This document shows, in pieces, positions 1-12,304 of a stretch of DNA of 64,000 bases. The translations under genes were made by a program, and so were the position numbers. This DNA is from Liolophura sinensis. Taxonomy: Eukaryota > Mollusca > Polyplacophora > Chitonida > Chitonidae. The notes beneath the pieces are model-generated. The model was not told the DNA's origin, ran no database searches, and worked only from the letters and a program-made list of their open reading frames with translations. The stretch spans positions 14,617,385 through 14,681,384 of the forward strand of contig NC_088295.1 in NCBI RefSeq assembly GCF_032854445.1. The letters run 5' to 3'. Position 1 is the first letter of the stretch; the number at the start of each line of letters is the position of its first letter.

Positions 1-795
1 TTTTGTCGAAGAAGTACAGAATTAAATCTAGATTTCCATCATTATGCATCATGTTACCCACAGTGCCATGGCAACCCAATGTCTGGCTAGTGGCTGGTGG
101 CTCCTGTAGTATCTGTTATTATGGAATGGAGACGTGATTGGTCATAATTATGACAAATTTTCCTGGAAAAGGGAACAGTGGCAAACTGAAATGGAAGCCT
201 TCAGGGTTTGGCATGCATTGTATACACCCATCAGAGCAGAAGGTATTACCCCTATGCAATATGCCATACAAGAAAACAAAATACACTCATATTTACCAAG
301 AGTAAAATAAACCGCCATGACCAACAGAAACATTCTAATTAGAAAAAAGAAAACATGTACAATAACAAGAACCATGAATATAAGAAAGAATCAATCCAGC
401 AACATCAGTAATATATCCCAGTAACATGCCAAATAAAACAGAACTGTCAACAACAGGTTTAGTACAGTACATCTGTATACATTTAGCTTGCAGAATGTAA
501 TAATGATATTAATTTCCACTTTCCAACAGTTGAAAACTCAACCAGCAGATTGTTGCTCTTCCCAAACGCCCCCAGAACAGACTGTTACAAACTATTAATA
601 GCATTTAGATGAAGATGAAGGCTTATGGAAAACAATAAAGTGACACATGAACACAAATTGAAAATTGAGACTGTAAGCAAAACTGTCAAGTGACTGCTAA
701 GTAAGCATTTGTAAGTTCAAGTAGGCCTATTTATACCAAAGAAGCAAACACAATGAGGAATATGATTCCAGCCTCTACATACAGTAAATCTTTAA
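1..795. other. No gene recognised
   Basis: AT-rich single-copy-looking sequence with A over T on the + strand, as elsewhere in the left part. It could be intron or 3' UTR of a minus-strand gene. No strong splice pair or repeat was seen. Confidence 0.4.
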
Positions 796-939
796 TTAGA
801 CCAAACAATATTTCTTACAATGAAGACAAATGTCATATGGTGGCTTTGCTACATTAGCATGGACTACAGAGGCACCAACACGCTTCAGCACAAGTGAATT
901 TGGCCTCTCTGATTGCAGACTACAGAGGAACTGTACTAG
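796..939 (-). CDS. Candidate terminal or internal exon near the window edge
   Basis: From acceptor aacatcttgtcag|CTA the frame reads LVQFLCSLQSERPNSLVLKR, then VGASVVHANVAKPPYDICLH. It ends at TAA (796), or at a donor CATT|GTAAGA after 819. It follows 1193-1255 in phase 0. Codon use looks coding, but the family is unknown. Confidence 0.25.
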   Translation of the reverse strand, partial: LVQFLCSLQSERPNSLVLKRVGASVVHANVAKPPYDICLHCKKYCLV

Positions 940-1192
940 CTGACAAGATGTTATTTTTCCCTTCACCTCCCAGTAGAGTGACATTCAGAACCAGGTGGCT
1001 TCAGACTGTACCAAATCTATATAGACCTTCTGTGCAACACTTGTTGCTTTCAAAAATAATAAACCTTTACAATAAGAATATTTGGGGCAGATATAAAAAC
1101 CATGTAGACTTCATACATGTAGATGTGAATGAGGAATTGGCCCAGAAACACAGATCTACAGATGTATTTAGTAGGAGTAGGCTGTGACTTAC

Positions 1193-1255
1193 AGGCTGAG
1201 TTCCCAGTGGAACACCAGATGATGATTGTATACAGATGCTCACACCAAGAAACCA
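1193..1255 (-). CDS. Candidate small exon, phase 0
   Basis: An excellent acceptor (gtttgtgctgttcag|TGG) and a good donor (CAGCCT|GTAAGTC) enclose 21 codons reading WFLGVSICIQSSSGVPLGTQ. Both phases are 0, matching the acceptor of the candidate exon at 796-939. Confidence 0.22.
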
Positions 1256-4200
1256 CTGAACAGCACAAACACGTGTTTACCACAACCAACTGTCTGACAA
1301 CCTGTAGAGTGAAGGCTCAGTCGCAGTTCTTATGCTCTTCTCGGCACAAACAGTGCAACTTAACCACCAGCTGAGTGCAAGAGGCGATAGTGGTTATCTT
1401 GTGGCACATTGTTCAGATAAATTACAATGTAACAAAAATACTGCTGCTACATTCCAACAAACCTCCAAATACTGACTCTGGTGCACAGGTACTCACAAAG
1501 AATTAAACATCATGATAATAGATTACAGTCATGTTTCACATACACACACAGCCCATGGCCAATTTGGGCTAAAGGTCAAAAGATATGTACTGTGTTCTTT
1601 TAAATCACTGCAACACACACTCTGGTGTTAACTGCCTGATCAGTTCATCTACATCCATGATCCATCTGTCTCGCTTGACAACGTGCCAAACAATGGTTGC
1701 TAACAGTTATTACAAAATATTTACACTCTCAGGAGATTCAAACACTGTGTGAATCTGTCTACCACATAAGGGCAATATCAAGGCTGAAGAATGACAATTT
1801 TGGGAAATGTAATTGTAAATACAATACCACAAGCATTAAACATGTAATGGTAAAAAGTGAAAAATGATAAAAAAAAAATTTTTTTTGGCAATTGCAAAAT
1901 GCTTTAAAACAATCTACCGACTGAAGTACTATATGTACATGTTTTAGCCAATAACACATGTACGTACATGTATATGCATGTACATTTGGCATGTTCTTAA
2001 TTCCGTCCAGGGCTATTAGAACTGAATGTCACATATTATTTCCGATATATAAGATCCAGTAAGTTGAAACAAACCTAAAGAGAACAGGGCAATGAGATCT
2101 AGGCACATTAACTTCTACATTGCATCACACAAGGCCACTAACAGCTAGGGGCATCAAGCATGTGCCTTACTGTGCAGGGAAATATAAAACCAGCACGGTA
2201 TGCCAGAAAATCACACATCCTATAATTTATTATCAAACTACAGTATCATTCTATGTACCAATCACATTTTTACACTTTTCCCCTATATTTTGCCGCATAT
2301 ACAATAAACAATGAATAATCAATAATCTTATCAAATCAACCTAAATGACAAGAAAAATTTATGCTTTTGCACCAAGTTAAGCTGAGCCGAATAGTGGCCA
2401 AGTTGTTTACAGCCTGAAATACTAGCAAAGAAATGGACACAAATTAGAAATCCTTGCAATCAATCACAAGTCTTATCCGTAAACTGACAAATATTAAATA
2501 TTCCACACATCATCTGAGCACACAAGAATTAATCCTCTCAGCTTGCTACCGGCTGTAGTCCACACTTGTATGAAGTATTAAGTAAGTAGTTTGCAGGCAC
2601 AAACACACCCGCCTCTTGTCACAGGCTAATCCATTAACACGGTCAGAACTCAAATAATTTGACTCCACAATATAAACTCTCCACAAACACTCACTCATAG
2701 TTCCTGCAACACACCAACTGTTGACAAATTCTTACATTCATAATATCTGACAGAGACATCGCCAAAAAATGTTCACACCACCACCAAAATTACTCTTGAT
2801 AATCAATATTTTTTCCATTAAATGGGCAGTGACAGCCACCAAAATTGTAAAATCTAGATGTACACAATTAGCGCAGATACAACCGTGCACTTTTTATACT
2901 CAAATTGTCAATTAGCCTTCCAAATCATTCTTACTTCACTACCATTCTCTTCCCTCTGAAGAATTCCTTCTCTCCTTGAAAACCAACATGTCACAATATC
3001 CAGTAATAGTTTGAATCTAATTTCTTTGACAATATCTTCATAATTTTGGCATGGTAACCATTACCAAGTGCACAAACATTTAAACATTTCAGGATAATAT
3101 TTTTTTAACTTCACAAAAACTCCAGGTTGAAGGCTAGCACTAACTAAACTTTGACCAAGCAGCTGTCAGGCAATGCAACCTTCAGATTAAGATTAAGCCT
3201 CCCTGGCGGCCAGTTTGTCTTGTTATTAAACCAATGAAGCATAGCTGTCACAGTCAGAGAACTCCAGTCAACCACAATCCCAGTGAATAGCCCACCATGA
3301 TGTAAGAGAGCAGCTGCCTGTCAGCCAGCATCCTTATAGCCCTTGTCATCTATAAACCCCACACATACTTAATAGTTCTCAGCTGATGCTTCTGTAAACA
3401 TCCATTTGCCAAATACACTGTCCAGTCTCCTCAATAAACACAAACTGTTTCCTGAGTATGATAGAAAAAAAGACCTGTTGTTGTAGGTTATCAAGAATCC
3501 TGGGGCAAATTCAACCAGGTTTTAATTATCCAGGGTGCATTAATTTCACAGACAACACCAAAATGTGACTACCAAGTACAAGATTCAGTAGATTCTTGAA
3601 AGTTTCTTCTTGATAACCCTGCGATGAGGCTACCGTTTTGCTGTATCTTTAGGAGCTTTACCGTGCAAGTTCTTGGTGCAAGTTTGGTGCAAAGGGTCAC
3701 AGAAAATGTCTAGGTATATCCATAAATAAATTTGCACTTGGTGTTTTTTTCCAGCCGTACATGTATGAGAAGAGTTCATGTAAGCAATGTCATCGAGATA
3801 CATATAGACATCAACTAAAGTTCACTGACAAATAGGAGGGATTCTGTCATAGCCAGAGGATTGGTTGCCATTCACCCAATCGCACAGTTTCTGCATCCAA
3901 TTGGTTTGTGTCAGAAACACAGCATGAGATGAGGATTTACACCATTAACCACTGGCCTGAAAACATCAATAAACAAGGGACAATTTGGCAGAAAATTACC
4001 ATAATGGAGAGCAGTGTGAATTGAATGGCCATTGATTTCTGCTGGTGAATTCTGGACACTTCAGGAAGGTGGTCAGCTTCTACCTAGAGCTACATGTTCT
4101 TCCAGGGGGTACAGCCACCAACTGGCCCTGGTCCAAGTACATGGCTACACAATACCCTACCTTGCTGCCATAAATCAGCTCTGTTTACACTGCCAGACAA

Positions 4201-6060
4201 GGTTTCCAGCCCAACATTAGCTGAGCACATCCTCTGACAGTCATTCCAATATCAAACAGCAGAAACCTACTTCTTATAGGACTACATGGTCATGACCAAA
4301 AATTAGAATCTTTTTTTATACCATTTACTGTATTTATAATTTAGTTGAACATTTCACTATATGTAAATATGATCGAACAAAACATTCTACATTATTACTA
4401 CAAAAACAGTTGACTCACGACTGGGTGGAACATGTCAAAAACAAATAAGGGACAGTAATGTTTAATTACGAAGGTGAAAAAACCCTTGTTTGTAAGCATA
4501 AAGGAATGTATAAAATGTTGGGTTAGTCCGTAAACAACCTAATGCCTGAGCAGAAAAACAAGGAGATGGCAAGGCAAACAGTTACAATTCGTTACGATTC
4601 ATATTGCCTGTCATCAAATTACGGCCTGCTCCTGTGAAATGTGGCATGCGTGTACAGATGCAGACATGTACAGAACATTCACAGTTTACCACTGTTTGAT
4701 CCTCCCACACAATGACCTGAAAAATGGGGACTGAAGGTCCGGTGCACCACTCATTAGATACATTCCTCACATGAAATAATTACCTATACGTAAACATTGG
4801 TAGACAAATTTTGTCAAAGGATTACACCAGGAATATATATATATATATATATATATGTATACATGTATATGTATAAATGTAAATGCATTAATGATGTAGA
4901 CTTAGCAATGCATAGACAAAAAATTGCCTCATATTCTGAGCAATGAATGTCTAACGACACTGCTATTAATGGAAGGTTCTTCAGCAGAATTGACCTTTGT
5001 GACTTCCGTTCGAGCCAGTGTATTGTAATTACTGATATCAATTACAGTACACTCTAGTATAAATAGCCATGTCTAATTTGTGATGTTTTGGACATAGGTC
5101 TACATTAATTTCCACGCTGACAGCTGAGACAATAATCAATCATGCACGGCAAGAGATCATCTTCTATACGAAGCATTAGCATATCACATTCACACTGATG
5201 ATATCACACCATGTGTTCATAATACTTTTCAGGCTTAAACGTTTGCTGTGACGTCACACTGTTTTCTGTGTAGTTGATTATTTTTGAAGAATCCACGCTT
5301 GCAAGTTTGTGGTTTGAGTGGTTATGGTTCAGGAGTTGTACCCCTGAGTGCGTCTTCGGCTGGTGTAAGGTAGAGGCTGATTCGAATTCACGAACACAAG
5401 GCTTCAATACATTCCAATATCCCACTGAGTTATCCAGGAAGACCATGCAACCTTCTCCTTTTAGACAATGTTTGTTACGACATCAACCCTTTGTCTAACC
5501 GATCATAAGAATGTCATATATGACAGTTTCGTTCTTTGCATTCATTTCAATACACCAAATGATGCCAGTGTGAGAAAAGACAGAGTGGCGTCATCAATTC
5601 TCTTAGGCACATACATGAACAGCAAAACAGTTTGTACTCAGCTGAACTGGTGAGCCTAATTCGTGGCATTCTCATTATAAACATATTGGATACCTCCAAG
5701 GTATGTCAAGGTGTGAGTGTGTATAATCTACTATCAGGCTTTCCCAGATTATATGCAAGCTTCAATCAATTCAAATTTACATTCCTGCATAACTAATCAT
5801 AGAACTAATCACTGTCCATAATCTTACACACCCAGTGTATGCTCATGTAATAAGCTACATAGAGTACAACTGACTGGACTCCCACTGGCTAAAAGTTCAA
5901 ATGCTGTTGCACTAAAACTTCATGTAACACCGTCACGAAAGATCAACCATGCCATGCATTTTATTCCACTGTGCAGATAATCCGGCTCAGTGGGCTGGAA
6001 AGAGCTTTCAATGATGCTAACTGTGATGTAAAGTTTTTTTTATTATTATTAGTTTGAAAT
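1256..6060. other. Intron-like or intergenic sequence
   Basis: No coding exon with paired strong splice sites was seen. The + strand is A- and C-rich. A (TA) run with the ACATGTA word sits at about 4832-4880. Short open frames here lack splice support and similarity. Confidence 0.45.
4832..4880. repeat. (TA)n microsatellite with imperfect flank
   Basis: An alternating AT run of about 24 bases continues into ATGTATACATGTATATG. Confidence 0.9.
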
Positions 6061-6126
6061 GAAACCTTGCAATTCTTGAAAAAGAATCGATAGTTGTTAT
6101 ATTTCTGCGAACATGTTCAAGTAAAA

Positions 6127-6223
6127 GAAACAACTAGCAACAGTTGATTCTTGAAAAAGAATCGATGCGGCTCTTTGCACCTTGGCGATTCTTTTTCAAG
6201 AATCAACTATTGCTTGTCGTTTC
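6127..6223. repeat. 97-nt hairpin with 38-bp arms
   Basis: Left arm 6127-6164 and right arm 6186-6223 are reverse complements with 3 mismatches in 38; the inner 22 bases are perfect. The loop is 21 nt. Each arm contains GATTCTTGAAAAAGAATC, itself a small palindrome. A related copy of AATTCTTGAAAAAGAATCGA lies at 6071-6090. It could be a small-RNA hairpin or a foldback mobile element. Confidence 0.85.
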
Positions 6224-6825
6224 TCCACTACATAACCTTTGATATGAATGATCAGTGTATGCAGAAAGAGTTAGCAAATTCAGTGCAATACATCTGCAGT
6301 ATACATTTATGCATATATTTGCACTTTCAAATTATAACAAATTTAGAGAACATACTGGAGCATGAAACTATGACTGATCAGCCTCAACATACCCTAGTTG
6401 ACCACAATTGTGATGCGTGTTCATGCATTCAAGTATAACTATTTGTGTTTGTGGCTTAGGCTAGGGCAGTTAAATAAGCAACACTGATTGACCTCTCCTC
6501 TCAACAGTGTGTACTGGATGTGACCTCTGGTTGACCACAGTATGCCCAAGCCCTTTGCTGTTGTCACCCAAATGTTCATCTCTGGTGTGGCCAGGTCAAC
6601 TCACAACCATATCATCACATCTGTCCCGAATCACCAACACTGCTCACCTCAACACTTCTTAAATTAAAACAAACCCCCCACTTGTGATATTGTGTGGATG
6701 TACCATATGACATAGGGGGAAAAACGACAATAATTCAATGTATCTTTGTGAACCCTCTTGCATTTCCCTCAGGATTTGCAACCACGTGATGGCTTGGACT
6801 TGGGACGGGGGTTACCGTGTGGTAT

Positions 6826-7190
6826 CAGGATGGGAAAAAGGACAGGATGCAGGTGGGAACTCAGGATGGGACTAAGGGTAGGACACATGATGGGACTCAG
6901 GATAGGAACTCAAGATGGGACTAAGGGTAGGACACATGATGGGACTCAGGATGGGAACTCAAGATGGGCTAAAGGTAGGACACAAGGTGGGAACTCATGG
7001 TGAGACTCAAGATGGGACAAAGGGTAGGATACAGGAAGGGACTCAAGATGGACTCAAAGGACAGGACACAAGGTGTGACAGGGTGGAACTCAACATGGGA
7101 CAAAGGGTAGTACACAAGGCAGGACTCAGGGTGGGACAAAGGAGGGACTCAAGATGGGAGAAGGGATAGGACACAAGGTGGGACTTGGGT
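6826..7190 (+). repeat. G-rich degenerate minisatellite
   Basis: Words such as GATGGGACTC, GGGAACTCAAGATGGG and AAGGGTAGGACACA recur throughout with irregular 10-14 base subunits and a larger period near 50. Open frames across it on both strands follow from the repeat, not from a gene. Confidence 0.9.
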
Positions 7191-7857
7191 ATAGATTTAT
7201 AGGCAAGTGTATCATGCAAATTTATGATTTTTGTTTCAAAACACACAAACTTATTTGAATTGGGGTTAAGAACAGTATACTGAATGAATTATGTACATCT
7301 AAGAAACTAACCACTACAACAGAGCTAGTAAGCAGCTACCATGATTGCAGTTGTGGGAGGGTGTGTTGGTCCAATACCTTCCCATGGAGAATTGCCATTT
7401 TATACACGCACACACTCTTAGCTACCTAATTATGACACAGGATCTAGCCTAAAGGTAGACCTCTGTATGTGGGAGTAGCAGACATAGTGTGTGTATTCCA
7501 CAAAGTTACTTTGACACCAGCCAGACAAGCCTTTCAGCTACCTTCCCGATGAAGAACAGCAAGAGCTGCAAGCCAAGCGTTTCATTTCCAGGTAGGCTGG
7601 CATGGCCAAAAATGATCCACAAGCAACCAACACACAACTGTGGCACAGTCTAATGGAATGCAATTGTGTTACACACTTGCCTACAAAATACCGTTTACTC
7701 AGATTGACTAAAGAGATCAGTCATGTCATTCTCATTCTTCAAAGAGGCATGTCTAGTTTTCTACAGCAATGACTCCAGTTTCACCTTTCTACAAAGAAGC
7801 ATGTACAACAATCTGTAAGCATTTTGGAGGACAATACAAACAACAATTATTGTATTT

Positions 7858-8075
7858 AATTATTTACTTATCTGCTGAGTTTTACGGCATACTCAAGAAT
7901 ATTTCACTAATATGAAGACTGCCAGCATTATGGTAGAAGGAAACTAGGCAGTGCCCAGGGGAAACCCACAACTGTCTGCAGGTTGCTGGCAGGCCTTTCC
8001 ACATACAAGTGGAGAGGAATCCAGCACGATCTAGGCGTAAACTCACAGCCATCGTTGCATTTATTACCACTGTTT
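7858..8075 (-). mobile_element. Diverged SINE copy
   Basis: On the minus strand the order of motifs (GGCCTGCCAGCAACCTGCAG, then GGGTTTCCCC, then CATAATGCTGGC, then AATATTCTTGAGTATGCCGT) matches the 3' half of the SINE at 28957-29203, with many substitutions. Minus-strand open frames over it are repeat-derived. Confidence 0.7.
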
Positions 8076-11000
8076 ATAATGTCTACAACTGTACACATGA
8101 TGTATGATGTACACAAGTGTATATAAATGTATGTGAATGCCATTTCACCCAGGTATGTAATATGTTTATTTTGATTGTTGTTTTATGTGGTAAATTCAAA
8201 TTTGCACATCTAATTAGGTATTTCCCCCTCCCTGAAGCAGGTTTACCTGTGCTACTTTACACATCTTTCTGAATAAATATACTCACTGTCACAATCTTTA
8301 ATACAGAACATGTATTCCCAATAAGTCACAATCATTATCAACTTTACCACAACCTGGCACCAGAATACTTTACTTTGGTACTGATATTATAAACATATTA
8401 TACTTAATTTCACTCTCCATAATGACATGCAGTAGATCTGTTCTATATAATGCCTATCCAGTTCACAAGTACCAATCTATGAAAATTGCTACCTTCCTTC
8501 TCTACTTTAATTGGGCAACTGTTTCAAAATATACAGTGTCCACAGGTGCATTAGAGGTGAAACTGTTGCTATTATTTTAACAAATCCAGAAAACATTTCA
8601 CATATTTTTTAAGCACAAGAAACATGGAATTGTCACCCAGAACACAGTTTGAAGCCAGTAGGTGCCAGTGTAAAAACCCCAATTTAAAATGCATTGCCAG
8701 AAGCACTACACATGGCTAGTATCTATAAAGAGAGCTCAGCTGTCCAGTTTATTATTTCACCTAGGGATTATTTATGTAAGAGACATTTGGGATTTATGTT
8801 CAGCATGGCAGTCAATACATCAGGCTTCACACTTGCCCTTGTCTTATGTTGTAACCAAACACGAAATATATACAGACTTAAATACTGGCTTTACTTTCAA
8901 AGCCTACTTAGTGTTAAACTCATCCTAGCTTCAGGGAAACAGGGCCATCAAAATTCCTAGACACTGAATCCACACAGAATCTTGCATACATGTACAGACT
9001 AGGCCAGTCAAACACAGACAGCCCAAATATGTTAAATACTCCATAATAACTCTGGTCGAGCTGAAAGTCATCTAACAATTGACTGCAACATAATATCTTT
9101 GTCAGCAAATTAAAATTCCAGACACCTGTGGGTACAATGGTCTGGCAATCAAATCAGAAAAGTTGAACAAGTGCTTATAATTTCTTCCAGCGGCAATGTA
9201 AACCATGACAATGGTACTGTCCACCTTTCGGGAATAAGTAACCACATTAAATCTACACACACATGGAATCTCAAAGGTCACAAATACAGGTCAGACATAC
9301 ACAATCAAAAGTTGGTGCATTACTTGTATTATTCTAAAATACTGAATTTGATTTAGACATCAAGGAGAGCCGAATAAAGTGGGCATCCAGGTAAATCCAC
9401 CCACAAGGACATTCCACATTTTAACTGCCCACTTTACACCCACAGATATCCGGTACTCAATAGCGGAGGAGAACATAACATTCCAAACATAAACTTGAAT
9501 GAAAGGATATGCAACATTATAAACTGTTGATACTTCAGCGCATATTTGTAATATAATTCCGCATAGTTTACAACCATTTGCCCTCCCATAACCATAAGAC
9601 CAAGTCACTGATGAATGCCTTTAATGTCCTGCATGATGGTTCACTCGTAGAAGTAGTATTGATGTGTCTTAAAATAGATCACTGTCTACACAAATAACCT
9701 GTGTCAATTCCAGGCCACTATTTCTGTCTTCCTATGAGGACACACAATAGAGCTGACTGCAGAGAGAAAATGACGCCACCCAACTTCTACATGCCCATGC
9801 ATACAATGTAGCTAGATGGCTGGGAGGAAACCATTTCATGTACATGCAAATGTTACTTGCATAAATATACCTCTAGCTAACAGACTGCAGTAACAGTACA
9901 TTATCATACATTAGTTTAAACCCATACCAACAATATGAGTCCACTGTAATATATTAAATATTGAAGGCATTGCTCCACTGATATGTGTGGCTTACATAGG
10001 TCATTCATGCTCATGGGGTTTGTCATTCACAAAAGCACAGGGGACAGTATGCTATCAAGATAAGGAAGAAGTCTTTCCTTGAAATTTAGCCCTGAACTCT
10101 GGCAGAGTTGGTAGGTCAAGCCAATTAGGTGGGCTGTGCCTATAGCAGTTCAATAGCTGGTTTATTAAAGCACATTAATTCATCGTAAAGCAACCTGACC
10201 AAATATTGACAGTCTGTGGTGAGTGTGGTTGGGCTCTCATGGCCTAGGGGGGCTTGTCTGTTCAGGTATTACCAAGCTGGATCACTGTGAATGGCATACC
10301 TGGCCAGGAGAGAGCCTATGTAGGTTAATATCCTCTGACAGCCGGCGCCCAGGTGTACACAGGTACATAGGTAGGTGTGGGGGTGGACACAAACTCCTCC
10401 ACACGCAGGCAGGTTAAACACGTGGATTAACCGCTACACACTCCTCTCCTCACCACTTATTGTGCAATATGTCACATGTATCTTCAGGCCAAAAAAGTTT
10501 TTCACCTCTATCACCTGATACTAAACCTACATGTATACATGCTGCACACAACAGAATGTTGATAATGCTTACACATACACAGCATACTAAATTTTGAACG
10601 ACTCATGAATATTTGATTTGAATTTATGCATCGAAACAGACATTCATATAACAGCCGTCAATCCATAAAAATGTTCCAGGTCAATAATCGCAAGTTGTTT
10701 TACGTATGTTGCGCTTACACAGTTAATAAAGAATTAATAAAGAAAGAGAATTACTTGGATTCTTAAACCCAAACCAGGATGAACACTCAGAGTTAACTGG
10801 AGTTAATTACATTTTGGTGACCGTGTTAAAATTAAAAGTTGGTAAGGTAAGGAATAACAAGAGTTTCAGAATGAGAAGAAATACACCAATCACGTCAGAG
10901 TGAATTCTGAGTGAGGCAGTTCTTCAAAAAGAGTTGACAGGAAAACCAAATACATCGCCAAAATGGGTAAAAGTCATATGACAGGTTTTCCTTATGACTT

Positions 11001-12197
11001 TGTTCTTGTGGTATTGCAAGTGGCAAAACGTCATGAAATTTGATAACAAAAATAAGCCATTTTGTAGTTATAATGGTCATACCAAAAAATTTCAGGTCCA
11101 CACTTACAAAAAGATGGATGATGCCACACCATAAAATGACCAATAGTTTCTGATGGGCATATAACATGAACAAGAAAATATTTCATATATTCATTTTCCT
11201 TTGCCGATTGAAGCCAAGGCTTTCAAACCATGAGATTTCAAAAATAGTTTAAACACTTTAACATGATTAGCTGTATTTTTGACCAAACTTTAAGCTCTGC
11301 TCTGTAATAGCACTTTACCAATTCAGGCTATTACACTCAGCAAGGAAGAAATATCTAAAGCTTGAAATCACTGGAGAAAACCTGCCAATTTAAGCAGAGG
11401 AGGCAAATCTCCTGATAACAAATGAAATCCAAACTTCATTTAATTTATCTAGCAGGAAGTCTGCCATTTCATCCCAAGGTCGATTTCTTTGATTAGGAGA
11501 CATCAGGAGAGACATAAACTATGAGACAAGAAAGATACTAGTATACATACTCATGTTATTGCAAGGTAAACCTTTTTCATGCACTGACTACATTCCCTGC
11601 AGACACCTGTTACATCACCTGCTGCAAAACACATCTACACCAGATATGTCATCACATATGTGATGCACATATCCATATCTATTTAAAGCTTTTAGATGAA
11701 TAGTTTACACATTTTGCACGTGATCTATAATATTATCGTGGACTCGATTCTAACTATACTGACACAATATACAAATATTTCCAATTTACCAACATTTCTA
11801 AGTGTAACTTATGTAGTAACGTAAGATTACCATCTTGAACAATGTATCGGTATTTATTAAAAACAAAATATGATAAGACATCTCAAATGACTTAAGACTC
11901 TATGAATGGACTAGTAACTGATGCTAGTTCACAACTGACACATGATTTACTATGCTGACGCTTTATGACATGATAGAGCCTTGCCAAGTTTTCCAAGAGT
12001 ATCATTGTTAATGCCATGCATACTTTCAAAACCATATCCGTGACACACCTGAAATGTAAGTACATCTACCTGTGTTTTTAATGACATGTAAACCCACACT
12101 CTGACAGACATGACATTTCAGTCCTCATTCATCAAGGCAGACAGGTATAACCCTTTAGACAGTCTGCATGGGGTCACTGTGACATTTCTATACTTAC
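8076..12197. other. Intron-like or intergenic sequence
   Basis: No convincing exon was seen. A GC-richer block at about 10200-10440 (CTCATGGCCTAGGGGGGC, later CCGGCGCCCAGGTGTACACA) stands out from its AT-rich surroundings and may be an old repeat, but I could not assign it. Confidence 0.4.
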
Positions 12198-12304
12198 CTT
12201 TGTAAAGTTTTCTCAGTTCATTCACCTGTTGAGCTATTCCATGGTGTACATGTATGCAAAGGATTGTGTGCTGTTGGATTTTTACCATATTAGTAGGATT
12301 GTAT
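12198..12304 (-). CDS. Candidate internal exon
   Basis: The donor TACAAAG|GTAAGTATAG is near-consensus. Upstream, the frame is open to an ATG at 12327 and reads YNPTNMVKIQQHT, then GIAQQVNELRKLYK. Possible acceptors are gctttatgatag|A, caacag|CAC and gaatag|CT. The basic helical end looks coding. Only the donor is strong. Confidence 0.27.

Noticed and set aside
7525-7575. Micro-exon reading LLLFFIGK between AG and GTAGC on the minus strand
   Set aside because: 24 bases with a non-consensus donor; easily chance.
9661-9720. Possible Ig-domain C-strand motif on the minus strand (DTGYLC)
   Set aside because: Spacing is DxGYxC rather than the Ig DxGxYxC, and a stop follows two codons later.
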